Shown piece after piece: positions 42,453 to 53,047 of a stretch of 64,000 bases of DNA. Within the stretch, counting starts at the first letter, position 1; the number at the start of each line of letters is the position of its first letter. Below the pieces are notes generated by a model that saw only the letters and a program-made list of their open reading frames with translations, did no database searches and had not been told where the DNA came from. The translations under genes were made by a program, and so were the position numbers. This DNA is from Cryobacterium inferilacus (lineage in GTDB: Bacteria > Actinomycetota > Actinomycetes > Actinomycetales > Microbacteriaceae): contig NZ_JAIEUL010000013.1 of assembly GCF_019599185.1 (NCBI RefSeq), positions 62,001 through 126,000 on the forward strand. The letters are read 5' to 3'.

Positions 42453-43946
42453 TCAGTCGAATTCCATGAATCGCAGCGGGATCTCGATGGTGACCTCCGT
42501 GCCGCTGTCCATCATGGTGTGCCAGTCGATCGTTCCGCTCAGTTCGCCCTGGATGAGCGTGCGCACGATCTGGGTGCCCAGGCCGGAGCCGACCTTGCCC
42601 TCCGGCATCCCCGAACCGTTGTCCCGCACCCGCACGGTGAGGGTCTCCTCGTTGCGTTCGGCCTCGATGGCCACCTCGCCCTCCCGACCCGCCAGGCCGT
42701 GCTCGACGGCGTTCGTGACGAGCTCGGTGAGTGCCAGCGCGAGCGGGGTGGCGTAGGCGCTGGGCAGGATCCCGAAGCTGCCGGATGAGGTCGGGTGCGC
42801 CGTGGTGTTGTGCGCGGAAGCCACCTCGGCGATCAACAGGAGCACCCGGTCGAACACGGCGTCGAAGTCCACGTTCTGGCTGAGGCCGGAGGACAGTGTG
42901 TCGTGCACCACGGCGATGGCCGCCACCCGGCGCATGGCCTGGTTGAGGGCCTCACGGGCGGTATCGGAGTGGGTGCGCCTGGCCTGGATCCGCAGCAGCG
43001 ACGCCACGGTCTGCAGGTTGTTCTTCACCCGGTGGTGGATCTCCCTGATGGTGGCATCCTTGGTGATCAGCTCACGTTCCTGGTGCCGCAGTTCGGTGAC
43101 GTCCCGCGAGAGCACGATGGCCCCGATACGTTCGCCACGGTTGCGGATGGGGATGGCACGCAGCGACACCGTCACCCCACGGGCCTCGATGTCGGTGCGC
43201 CACGGCGCGCGGCCGGTCACGACCAGGGGCAGGGACTCATCGACGACGGCCTTGCCGCTGAGCAGGGTCGTGGTGACCTCCGCGAGCGACTCGCCCTCGA
43301 GTTCGTCGGCGAATCCCATCCGGTTGAACGCGGAGAGAGCGTTGGGGCTGGCGAAGGTGGTGACACCGTCGAGGTCCAACCGGATCAGTCCATCTGACGC
43401 GCGGGGCGCGCCACGGCGCGGCCCGGTCGGGGCTCCCAGGTCGGGGAAGTCGCCGGAGGCGATCATCGCGAACAGGTCGTTCGCGCAGTCGTTGAAAGTC
43501 AGTTCCTGCCGGCCGGGAGTGCGGGTTTCGCTGAGGTTGGTGTGCCGGGTGAGGACCGCGATCGGCTCCGGCGCGATCTCGGCGCCGCTGGCGCTGATCC
43601 GGCGGCGCACCGGGATGGCTCGCACCCTGGTGGGCGTTTCCTCGTACCAGTCCGGCGCGGTGGTGTCGATGATCTTGGCGGTGTCGAAGGCCTCTGTCAC
43701 CTGCTTGCGCCACTCGGCCTTGATCTCCTGGCCCACGAAGTCCCGGTAGAACAGGGTGGCGGCGCTGGACGGCCTGGCGTGGGCGACGGCGACGAAGCTG
43801 CCGCCGACGGTGGGCACCCAGACGACGATGTCGGCGAAGGCGAGGTCAGCCAACAGCTGACCGTCGGCGACGAGCATATGCAGCCAGTCCACGTCTTCGG
43901 CGTTGTTGCGGCCCTGGGCACGTACGAGATCACTGAGCGTCGACAC
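42453..43946 (-). CDS. pdtaS: PdtaS-type sensor histidine kinase
   Basis: A 497-residue soluble kinase: GAF-like domain (about 1-160), PAS-like domain (about 185-295, LRAIPIRNRGERIGAIVLSRDVTEL at its end), then a HisKA_2 helix with IREIHHRVKNNLQTVASLLRIQ (phosphorylated His) and a GHKL ATPase (LALTELVTNAVEHGL; VRDNGSGMPEG; GSGLGTQIV). This matches actinobacterial PdtaS, whose partner PdtaR is an ANTAR-domain antiterminator encoded elsewhere. No membrane helix is seen. GTG start. Downstream of it lies the whiB1 terminator; upstream a small membrane-anchored protein diverges. Confidence 0.92.
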   Translation of the reverse strand: MSTLSDLVRAQGRNNAEDVDWLHMLVADGQLLADLAFADIVVWVPTVGGSFVAVAHARPSSAATLFYRDFVGQEIKAEWRKQVTEAFDTAKIIDTTAPDWYEETPTRVRAIPVRRRISASGAEIAPEPIAVLTRHTNLSETRTPGRQELTFNDCANDLFAMIASGDFPDLGAPTGPRRGAPRASDGLIRLDLDGVTTFASPNALSAFNRMGFADELEGESLAEVTTTLLSGKAVVDESLPLVVTGRAPWRTDIEARGVTVSLRAIPIRNRGERIGAIVLSRDVTELRHQERELITKDATIREIHHRVKNNLQTVASLLRIQARRTHSDTAREALNQAMRRVAAIAVVHDTLSSGLSQNVDFDAVFDRVLLLIAEVASAHNTTAHPTSSGSFGILPSAYATPLALALTELVTNAVEHGLAGREGEVAIEAERNEETLTVRVRDNGSGMPEGKVGSGLGTQIVRTLIQGELSGTIDWHTMMDSGTEVTIEIPLRFMEFD

Positions 43947-44000
43947 GAGACCAGCCTAGTGTCGCTGGCGCGACGGCGGCGGATGCGCCATGCTCACGGT

Positions 44001-44480
44001 ATGAGCCCCACCGACACCGGCCCGGCCGCGCGCCGGGACCCCACCCTCCTGGTGGTCCTCGGAGCCCTCGTTGTTCTCATTGTGGTGGCCCTCATCGTGG
44101 TCTTCACCCGGGGCCAACCCGCTCCCCCAGACCCCGGCACGCCGGCCGGAGTCGTGCAGCGGTACTCCACGGCGGTCCTGGCCGGGGACGAGGAGCTGGC
44201 GGCCACGTACCTCAGCCCGGGTGCCCTGGCCGACTGTGACGGGAACTCGTCGTTCCTCAGCGAGGACCTCAGGGTCACCCTGCGGGGCACCACCGAACGG
44301 GACACGACCGCTGACGTGCGGGTCACGCTGGTCACGTCGTCAGGGGGCGGCCTGTTCGGGCCGAGCGAGTACCAGTCCGATGACTCCTTCGACCTGGTCA
44401 GGGTCGACGGCGACTGGCTCATCGACCAGGCTCCGTGGCAGCTGACCGTCTGCCCTGGCGACGCTGGGGACCGGCCGTGA
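44001..44480 (+). CDS. Membrane-anchored protein of unknown function
   Basis: A 159-residue protein: short cytoplasmic N-terminus, one helix (about residues 16-36), then a secreted domain of about 120 residues. GVVQRYSTAVLAGDEELAATYL and the ending FDLVRVDGDWLIDQAPW resemble the cystatin-like/NTF2-like folds seen in LpqB- and DUF4878-type extracytoplasmic domains; I infer that relation from pattern only. Two cysteines (one in ALADCDGN, one near the end) could pair. Its stop overlaps the GTG of the next gene (GTGA). Confidence 0.7.
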   Translation: MSPTDTGPAARRDPTLLVVLGALVVLIVVALIVVFTRGQPAPPDPGTPAGVVQRYSTAVLAGDEELAATYLSPGALADCDGNSSFLSEDLRVTLRGTTERDTTADVRVTLVTSSGGGLFGPSEYQSDDSFDLVRVDGDWLIDQAPWQLTVCPGDAGDRP

Positions 44481-46153
44481 GCGTGACCCCAACGCGACCG
44501 CCGGCATCCGCCCGCCCCTCCGCCGCCCCGGTTGTGCGCCGGCTCGTCGTGTACACGATCCTGTTCGTGCTCGTCGTGCTGGTCGCCAATGGCGCCGCCG
44601 ACCTCCTGAACCGGCTTTTCGAGCTGGCCGCCGGCACCGAGGTCGTCGCCTCTGGAACCGCTGGTCTGGCCATTTCGCTCACCTTCACCCTGATCGGTGG
44701 CCCGTTGGCCGTAGTGTTGGGCGTCTTCGCCTGGCGCCGTCTGGCCGACCCGCCTGAGCGGGATTCGCTGGCCTGGGCGCTGTATCTGGTGGGCATCGTC
44801 ACGGTTGCGCTGGTGGTGGCCGGCACCGCCCTGCTCACCGCCGCGGCCGACGCCGTGACCGGGGACGAGGTCACCCGGGCGATGGCGACCGGCGTGGTCT
44901 GGGCGCTGGTCTGGGCTGCACACCGGTTCGTGCTGCGGCGGAGCGACCGACGCCCCGGCCGGCTGCCCGGCACGGCCGCAGTGCTCGGCGGGGTCTTCGG
45001 TCTCGTGCTCGGCACCGGTGGGGCCGTGCGGGCGCTGACGATCCTCGGTGACACCGCCATCCTCGGTGCAGCGGACGCCATGGTCGGTGACCCGTGGTGG
45101 GTGGGCGCCCTCCAGGCGCTGGTCTGGGCGGTCGGCGGGTGTGTGCTGTGGTGGTGGCACTGGCGACACGAGGGCGGGTACCGTGCGGACACGCCTCTCG
45201 CCGCCGTTGCGCTGGTCGGTGTGGGCATCCTCGGCGGCTGCCTGCTGACCCTGGTCGGCACGGGCACGACCCTGTTCGTGCTGCTGAGACTGCTCGTTGA
45301 CCGCACCGACCCGGTGCCGGAGCTCCTGACGCCCCTCGCCCCCGCGATCTCGGCAGCGGTCGTCGGCGGCCTGGTCTGGGTCTTCCACCGCGGTGTCCTG
45401 CGCGGCCGCGCGGCCGCGGTGCAGGGCGCGGGAACCCTGGCCACCAGCGGTATCGCTCTCGTCGCGACGGCGACAGGGATCGGCGTCGTCGTGAACGCGC
45501 TCCTGGCCACCCTCACGACCCCATTGGCCGGGGCGGATCCCCGCACGCTGCTGCTCGGCGGGATCAGCTCGGTTGTGGTCGGTGCACCGCTCTGGTGGTT
45601 CGCCTGGCGGCCGTTGACCGCGCGCGATCCCCAGCGACGGCGCGCGACCGGTCGCACCGTCTACCTGGTCGTGGTCTTCGGCATCAGCGCCGTCGTCGCC
45701 CTGGTCACCCTGCTCGTCATCGGGTTCCGCCTCTTCGACACCCTGCTCAGCGGTGATGCCGGCCTGCTCGATCGCATCCGGGCCCCTCTCGGCCTGCTCG
45801 TGGCGACCGGGTTGGTGGCGGGGTATCACTTCGGGGTCTGGCGGGCCGACCGAGTGGCCGTGGCCGGATCGGAACCTGCCACCGCGGGGTCAGCCGCCGT
45901 GACGGACACAGCGGCGGGTCCCGCGATCGACCGGGTGGTCCTGGTCATGGGCCCGGGCGGGGATCCCGTCGTGGCGCACCTCAGAGCGCTCACCGGAGCT
46001 CACGTCGACTACTGGCGGCGCACCGACGCGGCAGCCGCGCTACCCTCCCCCGCTCAGGTAGTCGACGCGCTTCAGGGCGTCTCCGGCGAGCGCGTCGTGC
46101 TCGTCGTCGGTGGCGACGGCTCCGTGACCGCCATCCCGGTCGCTGACAGCTGA
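44477..46153 (+). CDS. DUF5671-type multi-helix membrane protein with soluble C-terminal tail
   Basis: A 558-residue protein with about twelve helices arranged as repeats of a three-helix unit: each has a pattern of G-G-P/A before a helix, A-W-R-R or W-x-F-H-R after it, and an aromatic-His or Arg turn (for example GVFAWRRL, VWVFHRGVL, WWFAWRPL). That is the layout of DUF5671 proteins. After the last helix a soluble stretch of about 100 residues ends in VVLVMGPGGDPVVAHLRAL and VVLVVGGDGSVTAIPV, which reads like a small alpha/beta domain. Function unknown. Confidence 0.72.
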   Translation: MSVTPTRPPASARPSAAPVVRRLVVYTILFVLVVLVANGAADLLNRLFELAAGTEVVASGTAGLAISLTFTLIGGPLAVVLGVFAWRRLADPPERDSLAWALYLVGIVTVALVVAGTALLTAAADAVTGDEVTRAMATGVVWALVWAAHRFVLRRSDRRPGRLPGTAAVLGGVFGLVLGTGGAVRALTILGDTAILGAADAMVGDPWWVGALQALVWAVGGCVLWWWHWRHEGGYRADTPLAAVALVGVGILGGCLLTLVGTGTTLFVLLRLLVDRTDPVPELLTPLAPAISAAVVGGLVWVFHRGVLRGRAAAVQGAGTLATSGIALVATATGIGVVVNALLATLTTPLAGADPRTLLLGGISSVVVGAPLWWFAWRPLTARDPQRRRATGRTVYLVVVFGISAVVALVTLLVIGFRLFDTLLSGDAGLLDRIRAPLGLLVATGLVAGYHFGVWRADRVAVAGSEPATAGSAAVTDTAAGPAIDRVVLVMGPGGDPVVAHLRALTGAHVDYWRRTDAAAALPSPAQVVDALQGVSGERVVLVVGGDGSVTAIPVADS

Positions 46154-46176
46154 GTCCTGGCGACCTCGTCCGCCGC

Positions 46177-47667
46177 TCAGGTCGCCGAGGCCGGCCTCCG
46201 CCAGCCGGCCGGCCGGGACCACGGGCGCCGGTGGGCCGCCTGCTCGCCCTCGGGGAGGGGCAGCAGGTCGTTCCGCACCAGATCGAGAATGCCGAGCCTG
46301 GCCGGCGAGCGTGGCGCCGCGTCCCTCAGGGTGCGACCGGTCAACACCGCGGTGTCCAGTGCCGACTGGTCATGCGGAACCAGCGCCGCCGCCTCGATGC
46401 CGCCGAACCGGCGCAGCGAGCTCGCCACCTGGGTTCCCGCCCCGAGGCCCACGGCGCTGGAACGCACCCGGTTCATCACCACGTGCACCCGGTTGGTGGT
46501 GATCACCTCGGTGAGGTCGGCCCAGGCCCGCAGGAACCGGGCCATGCCGACGGGGTCCGCCAGCCCACAGGCGACGACCCGGTCCGCGGATCCGAGGGCG
46601 GCCAGGGTAGCGGCGTTCCGGCGGGGTGCGAACAGGTCGCTGGAGATCTCTTCGTCGCTCTCGAGGCTGAACCCGGTGTCGAGTACGACGTAGTCCACCC
46701 ACCGGCGCAGCGACGAGATCGCACCGCCCACCCGCTCGGCCGACAGCTCCGGCCAGCGCGACGGCTGCCCGATCCCGGTGAGCACCCAGAACGCTCCCCT
46801 GGGCGAGGTGTAGCGATGGGCGATCCGTTCGAATTCGGTGCGGGTCAACCCGTCGGCCCCTGCCAACCGGCACGCGGCGGCGAAGCCGGGCGCCTCGTCG
46901 AGCAGGCCGAGGCTGGGGGCGATGGAGCCGCTGTAGGTGTCGACGTCCGCGAGCACCACGGTATGCCCGGCCGCGGCGATCTCCGCCGCGATGTTGATCG
47001 CCAGTGTGGTGCGGCCCGGCGCTCCGGCCGGCCCCCACACGGCGATCACCGTACCGGTTCCGGTCAGGCCGGCCGCCAACGCGTCAGTCATGCCGGCGTC
47101 GTCCGCGGCCGCTCCCTCCAGGGGTGCGGCAGCGCGGCGCCTGGACCACCGGTTATGCTCTGGTTGGGCCCGTGGCTCCGGTACCGGCTCTGGTTCAGCC
47201 TCCGGCCGCACCCGCCCGGCCCGGTTGCCCCTCCTGGTCCGGGGTCGCTCCTCTGCCGGCCGCCGCGCCCCGGCGCCGTCGGGAGCCGCCGCAGGCGGGT
47301 CTGGGGTGTCGTCGATGCGCAACGGCACGCCTGGGCCCATGGTCAGGACGGCCTCGATGGTCGGCCAGTCGGCGTCGGCGGAGACGACCTCATGCAGGCC
47401 CAACTCGGCCACGTACCGGCGTTCCTGGTCGGTGGCGGCGAGGGCGACGACACGGATGCCCATCGAGTCGCTGGCCGCGAGGAGCTCCGCGGTCAGGGTG
47501 CCTCCGGTCGCACCCACGATGAGCGCCTCAGGGGCATGCCTGTCGATGGCCGCGAGCAGTTCCCGCACGTTCGCCGGCCTGGCCACGATGACGTGGCCGT
47601 GTTCGACGATGTCGGCGAGCAGCCGGTCCTCGGTGTCCCGGTCAAGCGCGAGTGCGAGCAACGTCAC
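46177..47667 (-). CDS. CpaE-like / MinD-superfamily ATPase
   Basis: A 496-residue protein. An N-terminal receiver-like domain (about 1-115; LIVGATGGTLTAELLAA) lacks phosphoacceptor residues, as in CpaE. A Pro/Glu/Arg-rich linker (about 120-185) follows, then a ParA/MinD ATPase (about 205-440) with a variant P-loop GPAGAPGRTTLAIN, VVLADVDTYSG and VDYVVLDTGF. CpaE proteins localise Tad/Flp pilus machinery, but no CpaF, TadB/C or pilin gene is nearby. GTG 47667 is chosen because GGAGG lies 6 bases upstream. It is 2 bases downstream of the SAF-domain gene. Confidence 0.8.
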   Translation of the reverse strand: MTLLALALDRDTEDRLLADIVEHGHVIVARPANVRELLAAIDRHAPEALIVGATGGTLTAELLAASDSMGIRVVALAATDQERRYVAELGLHEVVSADADWPTIEAVLTMGPGVPLRIDDTPDPPAAAPDGAGARRPAEERPRTRRGNRAGRVRPEAEPEPVPEPRAQPEHNRWSRRRAAAPLEGAAADDAGMTDALAAGLTGTGTVIAVWGPAGAPGRTTLAINIAAEIAAAGHTVVLADVDTYSGSIAPSLGLLDEAPGFAAACRLAGADGLTRTEFERIAHRYTSPRGAFWVLTGIGQPSRWPELSAERVGGAISSLRRWVDYVVLDTGFSLESDEEISSDLFAPRRNAATLAALGSADRVVACGLADPVGMARFLRAWADLTEVITTNRVHVVMNRVRSSAVGLGAGTQVASSLRRFGGIEAAALVPHDQSALDTAVLTGRTLRDAAPRSPARLGILDLVRNDLLPLPEGEQAAHRRPWSRPAGWRRPASAT

Positions 47668-47669
47668 CG

Positions 47670-48332
47670 TCAACCTCCGATCGGACTGTTCACGGCGATC
47701 AGCGAGAGGGCCTCCTCGTTCGCCACGGCCTCCAGGACGACGGCGACCTTGTCCTTGGGTACGAGGACCTCCACCGGTTTCGCGCCGTCGGACTGGATGA
47801 GGCCGGCGGGCTCCAGGATGCGGACGATCGCGGCCTGGCCGACCAGAACCGACGGCGGCCCGAACCCGCCGGCCTCGGTGGGGGCGGCGGACCAGACGTC
47901 CACGATCGATCCGGCCGTCAGCCCCTCTGACAACCGCCCGCGCAGGTCGAGCACGATGCTCGTCACCGATTCGCCGGCCTGGTTTCCGACGGCGGACGCG
48001 GGGATGAGCTCCCCGGCTGTGACAGTGCGGGTGACGATGAGTCCCTCGACCGGTAACCGTTCAGGAGTCAGGTAGAGCTTGTCCGCCACCCCCAGACTCA
48101 CCCGGGTTTCCACCAGGTCTGCCGCGCGCAGGCTGTCGCCGACCGCCAGGGGCGCTCTGGCCGCGTAGACCGCGATGGTCCGGTCGCTTCCGGCGACCAC
48201 CAGGCTGACCCCGATGATGGATGCAACCACGAGCACGAGGCCGAGCGCGAACCGGGGATCAACCCAGAACCGAGGCCGCCGCGGCGTGGTCGACGTCGCC
48301 CGACCGGAACCGGACCCTGGTCCTCGTCTCAT
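47670..48332 (-). CDS. SAF-domain membrane protein (CpaB/RcpC-like)
   Basis: A 220-residue protein: basic Gly/Arg-rich N-terminus, one membrane helix (about 30-50), a SAF domain (about 60-120; YAARAPLAVGDSLRAADLVETRV ... GELIPASAV) and a beta-rich end (SIVDVWSA, VEVLVPKDKVAVVLEAVANEEALSLIAV). This is the layout of CpaB/RcpC pilus-assembly proteins and of SAF proteins in actinobacteria. It is coupled to the CpaE-like gene behind it. The rest of a Tad system is not in view, so the pair may have its own role in the envelope. Confidence 0.82.
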   Translation of the reverse strand: MRRGPGSGSGRATSTTPRRPRFWVDPRFALGLVLVVASIIGVSLVVAGSDRTIAVYAARAPLAVGDSLRAADLVETRVSLGVADKLYLTPERLPVEGLIVTRTVTAGELIPASAVGNQAGESVTSIVLDLRGRLSEGLTAGSIVDVWSAAPTEAGGFGPPSVLVGQAAIVRILEPAGLIQSDGAKPVEVLVPKDKVAVVLEAVANEEALSLIAVNSPIGG

Positions 48333-48408
48333 GCGCCCACCCCGTCCCGTCCGGCCTCTGTCGTGTGCCTGGGTTCCATCGTTGCTGGCCGGCGCCGGTC
48401 GCGCTGAA

Positions 48409-48419
48409 GTTATCCACAG
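48409..48419 (+). promoter_or_regulatory. DnaA-box-like site 1 (GTTATCCACAG)
   Basis: Contains TTATCCACA, the consensus DnaA box, in the gap between the divergent SAF and HTH genes. The same 11 bases occur at 49421-49431. Function is not shown; single boxes also occur away from origins. Confidence 0.35.
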
Positions 48420-48469
48420 CTCGGGTCTGTACCGCGCGGATCGGCGTCGCCCGACGGATAATCGTGACC

Positions 48470-48781
48470 ATGAGCGATCCCGTCTCCTCGGCCTCCGTCG
48501 GCCGGTTCCTGACCCTCGCCGACACGGCCCAGGTCCTGAATGTTCCGGTGTCCACCGCACTCGAGCTGGTGCGCACCGGTGAGCTTCCCGCCATTCGGGT
48601 CGGGCCCGCCGGCGCCTGGCGGGTGGAGCGGGTCGTGTTGGAGTCGTACATCGAGGCGAAGTACGAGGAGGCTCGCCGCCTGTCGCTCTGGGAGCAGTCC
48701 GACTTCGCGAACATCCCTGAGCTGTCCGAGGGCCGGATCCTCCGCCCGGACACCTCGGCTGACCCCGACCGGCCAGAGTAG
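48470..48781 (+). CDS. Helix-turn-helix protein (excisionase/HTH_17 family)
   Basis: A 103-residue protein with a MerR-like winged helix (about residues 11-65): FLTLADTAQVLNVPVSTALELVRTGELPAIRVG, then WRVERVVLESYIEAKYEEAR as wing and helix. The C-terminal third is acidic and probably disordered. Small actinobacterial HTH_17 proteins range from phage excisionases to BldC-like developmental regulators; no integrase is nearby, so the latter is more likely. GATAAT at 48457-48462 ends 7 bases before the ATG, which suggests a leaderless message. Confidence 0.83.
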   Translation: MSDPVSSASVGRFLTLADTAQVLNVPVSTALELVRTGELPAIRVGPAGAWRVERVVLESYIEAKYEEARRLSLWEQSDFANIPELSEGRILRPDTSADPDRPE

Positions 48782-48789
48782 GACCCGGC

Positions 48790-49383
48790 TCAGTCCAGCC
48801 TGACCAGGTGAATCTGCGACAGCGGGACGATGCGGTATTGCTGCACCTCGGCCGCGCGCCGTGCGGTACCGCGGGCGTGGACCGCCAGGTCGAGATGTTC
48901 CCGTCCGACCCTGTCGATGGTTCCGGTGACGGTGCCGAGGGCGGTCTGGATGTCGAGGATCTTGCGGCGCCGGCACAGGTCGCGCAACACGAACGGCAGC
49001 CCGATCCGGTCCACGAGCCTGGCTGTCGCCTCGGCCTCCGGCTCCAACGACACCGGCACCTGCGCGGGGTGCAGGATCACCGCGGCGATGGCGGTGAACG
49101 GGAGCAGGCACTGCGGATCGCCCCTGCCGGCGTCGAGGAGGTCTGCCGCCAGCCAGTCCCGGCCGAAGGTCGTCGGGCGCACCAGCAGGCTCTCGCCGCC
49201 CACGAGCAGGATCCTGGTGCCCTGTTGTCGGCCGGGGCCCCGGCTGATGGCCGTGAGCCGCTGTCGTAGCGACAACCGGCCGAGCCGCAGCCGTTCTTCT
49301 TCGGCGCGCAGGTCGAGGTCCTCGGCGTTCAGCTCATTCTCGAGCTGACCTTCGAGGTCATCGAACAGGTTGTCCCAGCGCAC
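48790..49383 (-). CDS. Conserved-looking actinobacterial protein of unknown function
   Basis: A 197-residue soluble protein. The first 35 residues are an acidic/Arg-rich helix (NLFDDLEGQLENELNAEDLDLRAEEERLRLG), likely coiled coil. The rest alternates short strands and helices, with ILLVGGESLLVRPTTFGRDWLAADLLD and AIAAVILHP in the middle. The last 60 residues (ILDIQTALGTVTGTIDRVGREHLDLAVHA ... YRIVPLSQIHLVRLD) look like an SH3-like barrel. I do not recognise it. GTG start. It converges on the HTH gene. Confidence 0.7.
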   Translation of the reverse strand: MRWDNLFDDLEGQLENELNAEDLDLRAEEERLRLGRLSLRQRLTAISRGPGRQQGTRILLVGGESLLVRPTTFGRDWLAADLLDAGRGDPQCLLPFTAIAAVILHPAQVPVSLEPEAEATARLVDRIGLPFVLRDLCRRRKILDIQTALGTVTGTIDRVGREHLDLAVHARGTARRAAEVQQYRIVPLSQIHLVRLD

Positions 49384-49420
49384 ACCCCGACGGTAGTCGG
49401 CGCCCCGCTGGAACGCTGAC

Positions 49421-49431
49421 GTTATCCACAG
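49421..49431 (+). promoter_or_regulatory. DnaA-box-like site 2 (GTTATCCACAG)
   Basis: Identical over 11 bases and in the same orientation as site 1, 1012 bases away, between the divergent unknown and Rv3235-family genes. Its position relative to the minus-strand start (about 38 bases upstream) differs from site 1 (about 77). Confidence 0.35.
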
Positions 49432-49544
49432 GTGCGGGCCAAGCCTAGACAGCCGGGAACCTCGGTGCTTGAGTGACGGCCAGAATCACCTGCGCCCCTC
49501 GAACCCCGCCATCGTCGTCGCACCACGGATCCCCCGGGAGACCC

Positions 49545-50051
49545 ATGAGCGATCCACTTGCCGAGCCGAACACGCGTCGCACGCCGCAGGCCAACGCGCC
49601 GAACGCGACCGAGCCCGCACCCGGGACTGTGCCCGCCCATCCAGACCTGGGCCCGCCGGAGGGCTTCAGCGCCGATGACTTCTTCGGTCACCAGCCGAGT
49701 TCGCGCAGCTCCCTCCCCGACCCCGAACCGCTCCTGATCAACCTCACCCGCTGCGTCATCGAAGTCCTGGCCGGTGCCAGGGAACTGGACCAGCTGGCCA
49801 GGTGGGTCAGCGACGACGTCTACCGCCACCTGCTCAAACGCGTGGTCCTGTCGGCCAGGGCGCGAGCGGTGAAGGGCCAGCGGGCGCAGCGACCAGCCAT
49901 CACGATCGGCAGGGTCACGATCAACGAGCCGCGGGACGGCATCATCGAGGCCGTCGTCATCGTGCACAGCAAGGTGCGGGTGCGCGCCGTCGCGGTGCGG
50001 CTCGAGGGCCTGGACAACCGGTGGCGGGCCAGCGCGATCAACGTGCTGTGA
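49545..50051 (+). CDS. Rv3235-family protein
   Basis: A 168-residue protein. A Pro/Ala/Asn-rich tail (about 1-60) leads into a compact domain: LLINLTRCVIEVLAGARELDQLARWVSDDVYRHLLKR, then AITIGRVTINEPRDGIIEAVVIVHSKVRVRAVAVRLEGLDNRWRASAINVL. This matches the Rv3235 family that is regularly encoded next to secA in actinobacteria; its function is unknown. GGGAG lies 4 bases before the ATG. It converges on secA across palindromic repeat copy C. Confidence 0.88.
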   Translation: MSDPLAEPNTRRTPQANAPNATEPAPGTVPAHPDLGPPEGFSADDFFGHQPSSRSSLPDPEPLLINLTRCVIEVLAGARELDQLARWVSDDVYRHLLKRVVLSARARAVKGQRAQRPAITIGRVTINEPRDGIIEAVVIVHSKVRVRAVAVRLEGLDNRWRASAINVL

Positions 50052-50057
50052 CCCCGC

Positions 50058-50127
50058 GCAACTGTTGCCCATGCGGACAATTGCGCCCGGCGTACCGGGC
50101 GCAATTGTCCGTTTCGGCAACTGTTGG
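50058..50127. repeat. Long palindromic repeat, copy C
   Basis: An inverted repeat of about 70 bases with core CGGACAATTGCGCCCGG-cgta-CCGGGCGCAATTGTCCG, a perfect 17-base arm match, and outer ends CAACTGTTG / CAACTGTTG that pair imperfectly. It lies between the convergent Rv3235-family and secA genes, 6 bases from each. The core is identical to copy B, more than 40 kb away. Confidence 0.85.
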
Positions 50128-50133
50128 CCGGGG

Positions 50134-52947
<2,814 letters not shown>

Positions 52948-53027
52948 GAATGCACTCCATAGTCGTCACGGCGTGCAGAACACGCCTGTCGTCCGGTCGG
53001 ACGCACGTAGCGCCGACCTAGCCGGCA

Positions 53028-53036
53028 ACTATAGCA
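53028..53036 (-). promoter_or_regulatory. Extended -10 promoter of secA
   Basis: On the minus strand TGC-TATAGT forms an extended -10 in the gap after hpf, leaving a leader of about 75 bases before the secA GTG. No clear -35 hexamer is visible, as expected for the extended type. Confidence 0.5.
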
Positions 53037-53047
53037 ATGCTAGTTGG

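Noticed and set aside
48470-48781. Phage excisionase with an attached integrated element
   Set aside because: There is no integrase, no attachment-site duplication and no tRNA gene nearby; neighbours are ordinary chromosomal genes.
7214-50127. The three palindromes as a CRISPR array or as remnants of one insertion sequence
   Set aside because: They are far apart and lack regular spacers. No transposase gene or target-site duplications are seen next to any copy.
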